A stretch of 64,000 nucleotides of DNA, taken from positions 26,660,596 through 26,724,595 of the forward strand of contig CP099844.1 in the NCBI GenBank assembly GCA_030062745.1, written 5' to 3'. This DNA is from Capitulum mitella. Its lineage: Eukaryota > Arthropoda > Thecostraca > Pollicipedomorpha > Pollicipedidae. The notes beneath the pieces are model-generated. The model was not told the origin of the DNA. It saw only the letters and a program-made list of their open reading frames with translations, and did not search any database. This document shows, in pieces, positions 1 through 9,599 of the stretch. A program made the translations under genes and the position numbers. Position 1 is the first letter of the stretch. Each line of letters begins with the position of its first letter.

Positions 1-371
1 AGCTGCGTTCTGAAATGTCACAGGGAGGTCGTTTTCATGGCCAGCACTTGTCGCTGTATCGCGATCATAACTGCCACACGGTAACCCAGTTAATCATGTT
101 CTACTGTTAACACTCAGTAAACTGAATTCTGTCGCGAGCAGCGTGACAATGTCCAGGTTCACCTCATTAAAGTACATCTACTAACAAAACATCAAGATCT
201 AACACCATTTTACTGAGGCCGTCACACACCATATCCCCACTCCTGTTGACACCTTTTCCACATCCTGATCGGACACATCACTACGAGTCCCGGCACAGCT
301 GACATCACTGGCCACGTCAGTGTCTGCTGTGAAGCGGGGCGAACCTGTGCAGGGAAGGAGCCCCCACTCAC
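1..371. other. RPRD1-like intron and window edge
   Basis: Follows the exon 5 donor on the minus strand. The next expected exon (Cys/Met-rich start of the coiled coil) is not recognisable here, so it lies outside the window. Confidence 0.5.
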
Positions 372-471
372 CCTGCAGTCGGGCCAACATCGCCGCATCC
401 GACACCTCCGGCGGCAGGCTGGAGATCTTCTCACGGGTGGCCGCGTCCGCCGATGCAGAGTTCTCCAGGTC
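372..471 (-). CDS. RPRD1: RPRD1-like coding exon 5
   Basis: 100 nt, acceptor GACCAG and donor GTGAGT. It encodes DLENSASADAATREKISSLP and then PEVSDAAMLARLQ. Its 5' edge has been copied into the adjoining intron as a minisatellite. Bases 1-371 show no further exon that I can recognise. Confidence 0.85.
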
Positions 472-2843
472 CTGGTCGCGGTCACCGCACACAGGTCACA
501 CAAAGGTCACAATAAGGTCACCTGTATCACCAGGTTCTCCAGGTCTTGTCCGCGGTCACCGCACATACGTCATACAAAGGTCACAATAAGGTCACCTGTA
601 TCATCAGGTTCTCCAGGTCATGCCCTCGGTCAACGCACACGGGTCATACAGAGGGCCGTAAGGGGTCACACAAGTCACACAAAGGTCACCACTATCACCC
701 GAGGGCGCCGAGTCCTCCAGATCCTCATCGCAGTCACCGCACACGGTCACGTGACGGCCGCGCAAATGGCGCCACTATCACCAGAGGATGCAGAGTTCTC
801 CAGACTACGCTTACCACGCGCGGACCATAAGGATTTTGCAAACTGCATTAACTGCCTGTGCGCGACGCACATAGATCAATAAATCGAGGACCCAGTCAGT
901 GGCTTTTGACGGTTCTGAATCAGCGTCATGAAGACTGTTGAAATTGATTAACCACGGCAGCGAAGATTTTGCCAACAGAGCCAGACGACCATTTACGTTT
1001 GTGTCGCAACGATAGAAAAACACGAAGAACATGTACTGATTTATGGTGTCAGCTAATCAAGATGTCACACTCTTGTCTGCCACATCTGACGACCCGAGCA
1101 AAACAATACGTAGATGCCGCCAACGATTTATTTCTTTCCTGGCGATGAGGGCCCACCAAGGTCATGTTTGTGCCGTCCTACCGGCTCGGTCGTACCGACC
1201 TGGAGGGCCTTGATGAGTTCGGCCGGCTCTGGCGGGTCCCTTGCAGGCGAGTGCGGCGACAACATCACGTGCACCTCCTTGTGGCCCTCCACCTCCACCT
1301 CCTGGCGCAGCAGGACAGCCAGATTAAGGCGCCTTTACGCGCCGTGCGGCCGACGTCCCCGACAATAACTGACGACAGGGTCTGTCCGCCACGGACCGAA
1401 TCGTGCACGACCATCATGCACAATCTCCACTTAGACTTGCGCGCCGTCAGATGCTCAGTTTAGTCCAGCAGCAGCAACATCAGCACGGCGAAAAGTCCTC
1501 TTATAATCATCAAACATAAATATCCCAAATCATCAAACATAAATACCCAACAATTTTCCTCTCGCACCCCTGCGGGACTGACGACTCGGGCGGACGGCAC
1601 CGCCAGGAGCCGTCAGCCACGCACCACGCGTGCGGCGCCCGACCCACCTTGACCTCTGGCTTCCTGCGCTCCTCAGAGGGGCGCCGCTTGACCGGGGCCT
1701 CCTTGGCGACCCGCTTCTTCTTGGGCGGCGGCTCCTTGAACAGGCCGTCCGGACTCATGGCCGGGCTCGACTTGCCGCCGCTCTCTGAAACGGCGAGGCG
1801 CGCGACCGTCAGCGCCTCAAGGCGGCAAGCAACCGATACTCCAGCACGGCGGACGGCCGCAGGAGGCGCCTGGACAATCATGAGACGGCCGGGCAATTTC
1901 CGCGAGTCACGAGAAACAACTAAAAGAGCTACATGGAAAACTATGGGGTCGGCCCAACAAGATTCGACGCACCAAAGCGCCACTGCAGCATGGCGCAAGA
2001 AGGCAGTTCTAGGTCGCGCCGTTCCGAATCACAAATCACGAGCCATCAACCATCGACTAAACACGACCATGCACCACACAACGTCGAGACCCAGCTGTCC
2101 GCGGACGGCTGGCGTCAGCCGGGGAAGGGGGGAGCGACGACCGGCGGGGGGGAGGGGGAGGGATACGGACGGCGGGAGGCGGACGGCAGAGGGAGGTCAG
2201 TGATCACTGGTCGGCGGCCGGCGGCCGGCGGACACTCACCGAAGGCGGAGCGGAAGCCGGAGATCTGGAGCGGCGTGAAGACGGCGCGCTCCTGCCAGAC
2301 CTGCAGCAGACGCAGCACGCCGCGCTCCGTCTTCTCGTCGAGCGCGGTGGCGCCCAGGTGCCGGTACACGGCCGGCAGTTCCGGCGCGAACGCCTGGTTA
2401 AACTCGCTGCCCTTCTTCTTGCTATTCTGGATCACGTCGTTGGCCAGGTACATTAGCGTCAGCTTCTTCTTGGTAGGCACTGTCGGGGAAAGTGAAGCCG
2501 AGACAGTTGCTGCAGGTCCCGTTTGGGTACCCTAGGTGCAAGCGTTTGCGGGCTGGACTGCGACTATAGCACAAGGTAATAACGGGAAAAGACAAAATTT
2601 GTTTTTCTATGAGCACGATATTGTTATGCGTAGTCTATGAAACCAGAATAAGTACGACCATGGAGAGACGGTCCAACGCCATCGCTACTCACCTTTCATG
2701 ACCTCCTTTTTCCAGATTTTGACCACGGCTGCAGCATGCTTCCGATGGTGAATGAGCCACAGTGAGAGCGTCTGGATGCTGGGCGACGTGTTGTTCAGAT
2801 CGGCCAGCTTCTTGACGAACACCTCTGACGAGAAGCTCGACAT
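372..2843 (-). CDS. RPRD1: RPRD1A/B-like CID-domain protein, 5' part (5 coding exons, continues off the left edge)
   Basis: Regulation of nuclear pre-mRNA domain protein 1 family. These nuclear proteins bind the phosphorylated C-terminal repeats of RNA polymerase II through a CID and act in transcription and termination control (family knowledge). Exons on the minus strand are 2843-2693, 2479-2240, 1784-1648, 1301-1200 and 471-372; all junctions are GT-AG and in phase, giving 243 codons plus one base. Residues 1-130 are the CID, with motifs QTLSLWLIHHRKHA, LTLMYLANDVIQNSKKKG and VLRLLQVWQERAVF. A basic linker (PPPKKKRVAKE, NLS-like) follows, then GHKEVHVMLSP, PAELIKALQ and DLENSASADAATREKISSLP, which matches the conserved 'ALQDLEN...' stretch of RPRD1. 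The C-terminal coiled coil expected in the family is not found in bases 1-371, so the gene is incomplete here. RPRD1A and RPRD1B cannot be told apart. Confidence 0.9.
461..803. repeat. Minisatellite derived from the edge of RPRD1 exon 5
   Basis: The string ttctccag recurs near 461, 535, 609, 712 (variant tcctccag) and 796. The first three copies are exactly 74 bp apart. The first copy is the 5' edge of exon 5 itself, so the array is exon edge plus intron duplicated. Several copies also carry AAGGTCA blocks. Confidence 0.75.
804..1199. other. RPRD1 intron, remaining part
   Basis: This stretch lies between the minisatellite and exon 4. I see no further exon, RNA gene or element. Confidence 0.6.
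1200..1301 (-). CDS. RPRD1: RPRD1-like coding exon 4
   Basis: 102 nt, exactly 34 codons in phase 0, acceptor CGCCAG and donor GTCGGT. It encodes EVEVEGHKEVHVMLSP and PPEPAELIKALQ, the conserved block just before DLEN in RPRD1 proteins. Confidence 0.85.
1648..1784 (-). CDS. RPRD1: RPRD1-like coding exon 3 (basic linker)
   Basis: 137 nt, acceptor TTTCAG, donor GTGGGT. It encodes a Ser/Pro/Lys linker with PPPKKKRVAKE, a candidate nuclear localisation signal. It is less conserved than its neighbours, but the phases fit exons 2 and 4. Confidence 0.8.
2240..2479 (-). CDS. RPRD1: RPRD1-like coding exon 2 (rest of the CID)
   Basis: 240 nt, with acceptor CGACAG and donor GTGAGT. It encodes PTKKKLTLMYLANDVIQ through FTPLQISGFRSAF, covering CID helices 3-8. 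The 'YLANDVIQNSKKKG' signature includes the residues that contact the polymerase II CTD in this family. Confidence 0.9.
2693..2843 (-). CDS. RPRD1: RPRD1-like coding exon 1
   Basis: Start codon at 2843-2841, reading MSSFSSEVFVKKLADLNN and then the CID helix TLSLWLIHHRKHAAAVVKIW. It is 151 nt long and ends in codon phase 1 at a GTGAGT donor. The start is chosen by family length: RPRD1 proteins begin only 2-3 residues before this helix. Confidence 0.9.
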
Positions 2844-3420
2844 GGCGGCGCGCAACGATCAGCTGCCGGGGCTCACTGGGCCACGTCAGGGCTTGTCATT
2901 GACGCAGAATCCTGGAACAATAGTCACGTACAGAACATGACATTTTACTGTTACCTTACGTCTGAAAATCGCAGATGGAGGAGGGAAACAACATGTCCCT
3001 CCTCCAAGATCTCGGAAACATTAGCTTCCACATACAATCGATGTTTATTACAATCACCACTGATATGACATCGTTTATCTTTTGCAAAAAGATACTACTG
3101 CGTATGTATTCGTTTCAGTGCCCCTTTTTGTCCCCCTGATATGCCAGTGCCGTCACACAATGCATCGGATATGTCATAAGGCATGAAATGAGCTAATCCA
3201 TTGCAAAAACGGCTATCTGATTTCCATAACATTGAACCAGAAGACATGCGTAGCTTATAAAAAGTTACGAAACATCCGCAATCACGCTAGCTAAATACCC
3301 TCTTGGACCGCCTCTGGTGGAACCGAGAACTTAATTATCACACTGTATGCAAACGAAGAATGTCTGGAAAACTCATCACGCCTTAGGTCTCTACGTTAAC
3401 CGTCCGTTTACAAATGAGAA

Positions 3421-3640
3421 GCGAAAATCACCAGGGGGCTTACTGATCTTTTTTTCGCCTGGAATGGGATTAACCCTAATTAGTAATAAGGGTCATGTAC
3501 GGCCCCAGGCACTTTCAAAGATGATTAAATATATATTGCCTTTGTAGAAGGAATCTGCGGTTTCTGGATTTTCCAAGATCTGGGGCATTACTGACACTAA
3601 AATTTCGTCGCGATGGATGCAGTAGAATTTCGAAGAACAC
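3421..3640 (+). repeat. Interspersed repeat, copy 1 of an inverted pair
   Basis: Resembles the reverse complement of 5036-5271 along its whole length. Shared blocks include cgcctggaat, ggcactttcaaa/gacactttcaaa, attgcctttgtag, ggtttctgga, aagatctg and tttcgtcg. It has no coding potential and the family is unknown to me. Confidence 0.7.
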
Positions 3641-3944
3641 AGCAATGTTGGCAATTAAATTCTCCTTTGACCCCTTTGAATAACGTCTGTTTCAAGGTTT
3701 TGAGGCCAGTCTTTTCATATCTCAATGGAACGGTTTGATATGGTGATGTCACAGATCGGAGTCCGTGCTAAGCGGAACTTACTGCATACATTTCAACCCC
3801 AACACCCGATAGCGCAATGCCAGGTAAAGGCTGATTATGTTGCCAAAGCTTAACGTGCCGTCCAGGGAGCGCCATGACCGCGTGCTTATCGCCTTGACCC
3901 TGCACTGGCCAGACGTCAACTGACCCGCGAGCCAAATACCGAGT

Positions 3945-4012
3945 ATCGCGCCAACTCGAAATCGTCTTGCCAAGACGGGAGACCGGCGCTCTACCACCTG
4001 AGCTACCGACCA
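3945..4012 (-). repeat. tRNA-like head of a SINE or decayed tRNA pseudogene
   Basis: The minus strand reads GGTCGGTAGCTCAGGTGG, a good RNA polymerase III A box (TAGCTCAGGTGG at 4005-3994). About 35 bp later comes a weak B box (TTTCGAGTTGG near 3961-3951). The anticodon and acceptor stems do not close, so it is not a working tRNA. A SINE body probably continues toward 3770. Confidence 0.55.
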
Positions 4013-5035
4013 TTGCTTAGTTTCCTTTTGTAGGACAGAATGCAAGAGAGAAGATCGTGGCTTTGCTTTTAGTGTTTTTCCTAACGGATATATTTCCCTG
4101 CGTTAAGACCCATTTTGTTAAACTTTTTCCCAAAGGAATATAAAAACATAATCACGTTTCGGAAAGCTCAAACAAAATTGTATTACAAAAAGCCCAATGA
4201 ATTACCGCGTCATACGATGTATGTAGCACATATCGTGGTCCTTGCTTTCAACGAAGATAATCACACAGCGTTAACCCAAAAGACATTATGTGCGCAGTGT
4301 TCATGTGCGATCGTTCTCGTTTCCACGCCACGGCACTGAGTTCGGAACTAGACAATGTCCTCTATTCCCGTCACAAATGCCATACAGGCACTAGTTGTTG
4401 GCTGTAGTCTTTCTCAGCACAGAAGCGGAAACGACGACGTATCCTCAAGCTTTCAACCACGGTTTCTTCGCGGTCGGGAACGTGATCTCGGCCAGAACCA
4501 TGGCCGTCAGGATGCCTGGTCCAGATCACGGGTGAGAATCCAAGCACCGCGCAAGACACATAACAGCTCGGTAACCGTATCCCGCGCGGCGGTCCCATGA
4601 CAACGCCCGAACTCTGTTGACTGCAGTCACCCGGCCGGTCTCCAATGTGGCGCGGAAGGACCAGACGTCGCTGGGCTAATCTCGGCGGACGGTAAACTGC
4701 ACCAGAACCCGGCGCGTCCGTGGTCATCGGTGCACTGCGGCAATCTCGCTTCCCTTGCCAGTGAAGCAAACGGGGGGGGGGGGGCCACATCCTCTCGACA
4801 ACAAAACGGTTATACACAAACACGTACAGTCGCACTTCTGGACGTGTGTTCCCCTAAAATGGCCGGTGTCAATGCCCAACAAACGAGAATTTTGTTTTAT
4901 CTCTGCGTTTGTGAAGGTGCCCGTTTACAATGACACTATTTCACCGGAAGTCCCGCAGCACCGGATTAGGTGCGCTGAAACCCATGCCGCACACCTGCTT
5001 CCTTCATGTCTGGAGCGAAATTCGACGAGAAGAAA

Positions 5036-5271
5036 AAAACGTTTCGTACCACAATCTACTGCACCTTCACGACGAAACTTTCAGAGTCGGCAACGCTACA
5101 GATCTTAAGAAGTCCAGAAACCGAAAGAAACCTGCTACAAAGGCAATGTCTATTTATCCGTTTTTGAAAGTGTCTGGGACGGTATCTGACCCACGATATC
5201 AATTTGGGTTAGCCCTATTCCAGGCGAAAAGGAATTAATGCCCCTCCCCCCTGGCGGTTTTCGTTAGTCAA
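5036..5271 (-). repeat. Interspersed repeat, copy 2 of an inverted pair
   Basis: Inverted partner of 3421-3640, about 1.4 kb away. The outer boundary falls at the same point in both copies (gcgaaaatcaccaggg against acgaaaaccgccaggg). Substitutions and small indels show it is old. Confidence 0.7.
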
Positions 5272-5639
5272 TTCTGAACGGTTAAAGTGAGGTAACATAA
5301 TACATGATGAGTCTTCCGAACTTCCTTTTTTACATCCGCTGCAAACAAATCGAGTTCGCCATTTATCAAAGGCGATCCACGGGGGTCTTTGGGCGGCATA
5401 TCTATTCGTATTGCGTAACTGTGAAGTCTGCATATTCGAAGTGCTCTGTTCGATGTTTTGAGAATCAGATGACCATGTATGAAAGGTACCAGTATATTGC
5501 CTGCCTTTTGACACATCTGAATCCTTTTGTGACGACAGTGGCAGATCCAGGGAAACAAAAACGGATACTCAATCAAAACAAAACTTTTGCGAAAGTATCA
5601 TTCACGATGTCATATCAAGGATGGTTGCATTAATTTTCG

Positions 5640-7440
5640 TATTTTGTGCTTCCACGTTATTTATTCTGACACGCAAGAGGCCATACGACAAGGGCAGACC
5701 CAGAGGACCCAAAATGGGCATTTAATAGACTGTGTCATGAAAATGACTTACATAGTCTGACTGCGAGGACATGTTTGCACATTCTAGTGACTTTCAAGCG
5801 CAGCACGTTTTTTTTTCATACAACGCAACGTACATACTACGACAAACGGAAACAGGAGACCCCTCCCATGAATTGCATAAAGCACGACGGTAACTTTCAT
5901 AAAGTGAAAAATAAGCATGGTTAATGTGTTTAAAAACGTTTAGGAACTATTCCCTTTCGGTCTTCAGACTACTGGCACCTGTACTGACAACTGCCACTTT
6001 GAAGTCGATGCACGTTGGGTCAAATATTTTGAGCCCGTTTTATGTGGAATCACCACGTAAAAGCATTTACAAAGTTTTTCTTTCTGTCTTGGCTTCTTAA
6101 ATTTCTGCTGCACAGAACTCTTCTCAGAACGTAGCACGAGCATCATTGCCAATCAAAACCGGTATTGTGTATACCTTAACCTTCACTCGCAGAGGGATTT
6201 CTGCATAACGCAGACGTATGTGTGGGGGGGAGGGAGGCACGACCCCTGGCCATTTCCACAGCATGGGTCATGGAGCGCTGCGAAAAAACATCGCTTTGCG
6301 CGTGACAAGATCTCGCGACTGGTATCCCGTTTTAAGGTCTCAGGTCACCAGATGACCTTTCAGGTCGAGGCAACAACATTGGCAGAAAGTGGTAATTCTT
6401 TTTGAGTTAAAGCACAAATGAACGCCAAAGAATGAATGGCAATGAAACGAAAAGGATATCAAAGTGTTTGCCAGTCACTTATAAACCCATCTCTACCCTG
6501 CATGATTGCATTTCACCCACAGAGTCCAATCCAAGTCATGCCAGGTCAATCCTTATCGAATGGGGTCGTCGGATCAAAGGCGTTATTACAGCTGCAGAAG
6601 TATCCATCCACCAAGAGGTAACTCAACTGCCCTTCCCAGCAACGAGTGTTACCGTTCCCATCAACAAGCGTTGCCGTCCGCTGGGCATAGTTACGACCGA
6701 GAATCCAAAATATTCTGATTCTGACACAACTTTTATTACCCTTCATCAAAAGGAGCAAAATTCCAAGCAATGTGCACAGGATGCAGACAGAGACTGGTTA
6801 CATTTGTGACCAAGTGCAACAAGTGCATATGGAGCAAGATAAAAACACTGCCCATTGTGCTGGCTCCTGACTCTGCATATGCTGCACATGACCATATGTT
6901 ACAGGCATTGCATACTGCTGTATCAACATGATGAAAGGACCTGTGAGTATACAATGAGACCATACACATTGATTCTGACACCTCAACATGCACTAACATA
7001 ATTAATAACCTGCAAACCAATCATTTTTAGTCTCTGGTGTTACCAAGTGGTAGTTACATTTGGTTCTCCTGTACTCACAAAACACTGGTTACAATAATTT
7101 GTTTGATCCCTTAATACAGTAACAATATATAAAAGCACAAAAAAGGATGCACCATACATTGCCCTCACTTTGATAGTGCTTAGACACACAACTGTTGTTA
7201 TCATGTGTCGTTATTCGACATATAATGGCATGGCACGTGTTGTTATCCAATATATACTGAATGAAAATATATCTTTTAGCCAGTTATGTCTCATTTGCAC
7301 TGACTACCTTCCCCTCATAGTTGTCATTTTCACAGCCTCATGACCAACCACAGGATGGCACTCTGTACCACCAAAAGAATAAGGTTCCATTCCATACCTA
7401 TTGACTGTGCATGATGATGTCATACAAACTGCAAATGTCA
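5640..7440. other. AT-rich intergenic stretch without a gene
   Basis: Only short, unrelated open frames are present and none has recognisable protein content. I see no RNA gene. Simple G and A runs are the only local structure. Confidence 0.6.
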
Positions 7441-7452
7441 GAAACAACTGGT

Positions 7453-7740
7453 CAGGGCTGGATATTTGGTTTTTGTTCTTGGCATTAGAGTGTATTTTTC
7501 TTTTGGAGTACACAATTTTGCAAATAGTAATGTTGGTTTAAGTTGGCATTCATGGTGTAAGTCAGGTATGATATCATACCTGTTTCTTAATGAATGGAGA
7601 CAGAGTCATTTGTTTGCAGAGTTAGAAGTCTGTCATCATGATTACAACATAGCTTTCTGATGGAGGCACAAGGTGAAACTTCTGGAGTATAAAATGTTTT
7701 TAGAGGACATATTTTCTGGAGTTCTTCAACACAAAAAGAC
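7453..7740 (+). mobile_element. Short retroposon-like element, copy A
   Basis: Resembles the reverse complement of 19882-20176 throughout, beginning cagggctggatatttgg and ending in an A-rich tail near ttcaacacaaaaa. Shared landmarks are gtttaagttgg, gagacagagtcattt, gatggagg and gagtataaaatgttttt. No flanking target duplication is visible. It is non-coding. Confidence 0.75.
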
Positions 7741-8532
7741 AGCACCTTTACCAACCTGGCACATGACACATATTCCAGTGCTGATCAACATCCCTACCAC
7801 ATATGTAACATATCAGATGTCACATCATGAGTCCAGAATATGCAGTGTTTTTAGAGTCTCACTTACCATATGCACAACAAGGGTGGAACTGTGGTTGGGG
7901 GACAGGGAGGCCTTGGCTTCCTTGGGGCTGAAAATGTAATGTTTTTTTTTTACACACCATGAATGAAAAGAAACAACAATGCCTTAAAATTGAAAACAAA
8001 GTGACTAAAATCCAGAGTTTCTAGTTTCCAGGGGATTAGGTTTGTCCTGGCCCCCTCCTAGGCAAAATCCTGGTTATGCCCCAAATGCACAAGCATTCCA
8101 AAAGCGACCAGTACCTATTTACATATAATACATATGATGCAAAAGCATTTCTTTTGTCCAATAATTTTTGAATGCCATAAAATTCAAACCAAAGCAGTTT
8201 TCTCCATTAAAGAGACAAATGAACCTATTGGTTCTAAGTGCCCTACTGATGGATTACAAATGCCAAATGGTCAAAAAGGTGTGGCCTTAGGACCAGGGCC
8301 CCTAACATATCATGCCAGTAGTGCCAGCATCCATGCAGAAGTATTGTCAAGGTTGGTACAGCAAGCATTATTTTAGGATACTTTTTTGCACCAAACTTTA
8401 GAGCTAACATTAAAAAAACATAATGTGGTGACCTGACTTTACACACAATACTATGAGGCCAATAACATCAAAAGATACTTACAAGCAGTACACAAAACCA
8501 CCTAACGAAATTGAGCTTATAATGCACTGCAA
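7741..8532. other. AT-rich intergenic stretch without a gene
   Basis: No credible ORF. At 8041-8085 there is a short piece of the 'ggatttt / catcctgg' type seen at the ends of the hAT-like MITEs near 50 kb, but no partner end. Confidence 0.45.
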
Positions 8533-8907
8533 GGCCCTGTTCGAGGTCCTGCTTGTGGCTGCTTGTGAACCCTGTAGCAAGAGATCCACCAATGACATTC
8601 AAACATTGAGACAAGATCGCACACAAGCTCAAAGCCTTTTGCTTGTGGCTGCTTGCTCTGAAACAGGTAAACCCATGGCAAGCAATGCAAGCCAGACCCA
8701 TAACAGTGTTTAGTCTTCCACACATGAAATACTCGATGTGATGTAAAATGTTGTAAATCAGCATTGTAAACTAAAGATGTAAAGTAAAACATTGTGTTCA
8801 AATTCTATGTGTTTGTGAATGCTTGGGACCCTCCCAAACAGCATTTGTGTTTGGCTGCAAGCAAACATGGCTTGCGCAACCACGCAAGCAGGTCCTGGAA
8901 CAGGGCC
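8533..8907. mobile_element. Fold-back/MITE-like element, 375 bp
   Basis: The arms 8533-8555 and 8885-8907 are inverted copies that match at 21 of 23 positions (ggccctgttc...cctgcttg). Inside, the motif gcttgtggctgcttg is repeated. No ORF and no clear target duplication were found. Confidence 0.65.
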
Positions 8908-9536
8908 CAACTTACACATACCATCAGCAGGTAGTGCAGCTTTGCAGTCCAGTATTGCTCATTATGGTGCCTTCACATTTTATGTCTTTCTGGTACCTAG
9001 TTTGCATGTGATAGCTTGCTGGGGAAAGGAAATAGTACATGCTACAACTTGAACTCTTATATGGTGAGGAAAGCCTACTCTAATCCAGATTCTTCACAGA
9101 GGCCAGTGGGCAAAAACACCAAACAACAAAATACTGCTACAATAACCTCTTGTCACAAGACCTTCATGAATATCCTCTCATAAAGAGGTCATGACCATAC
9201 AACACATTTTCATCACTTCCTTATTTTCAAGCAAAAACTGCATAAATGGCATAAAAATCAAACAAAAGGTGGTTTTAAGGCAAATACTTGTGATCCAGCA
9301 GTGCATAATATCACTGCAGTGAAGAGAATGAAAGTGTGAAAAAATATAGTTACTCCATTTGTTGCTGACTGCTGCATCACTTGTCTGATTGGCTTCCCCT
9401 CGGACAAACTATTCCCGGGGCGAATTACACAAAGGCAATTTCCAAGGTTAAGGTATTTGGGCCTCATAACATAACCAGCAAAACCTAACTTAATGAATAA
9501 TAAACAAGGTTAACAAGATACCTGGCCTAAATCAGT
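8908..9536. other. Intergenic stretch without a gene
   Basis: Only sub-80-codon frames without recognisable content, and no repeat structure that I could detect. Confidence 0.5.
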
Positions 9537-9592
9537 CTAACCTAACCTAACCTAACCTAACCTAACCTAACCTCACCTAAACTAACCTAACC
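9537..9592. repeat. Interstitial (TAACC)n telomere-type repeat
   Basis: Seven near-perfect CTAAC/TAACC pentamers are followed by diverged ones. TTAGG is the usual arthropod telomere unit. The unique sequence on both sides shows this is an internal block, not a chromosome end. Confidence 0.85.
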
Positions 9593-9599
9593 CAACACA

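Noticed and set aside
3945..4012. Functional tRNA gene
   Set aside because: The A box is good but the B box, anticodon stem and acceptor stem do not hold.
9537..9592. True chromosome end
   Set aside because: Only seven good units, with unique sequence and genes on both sides.
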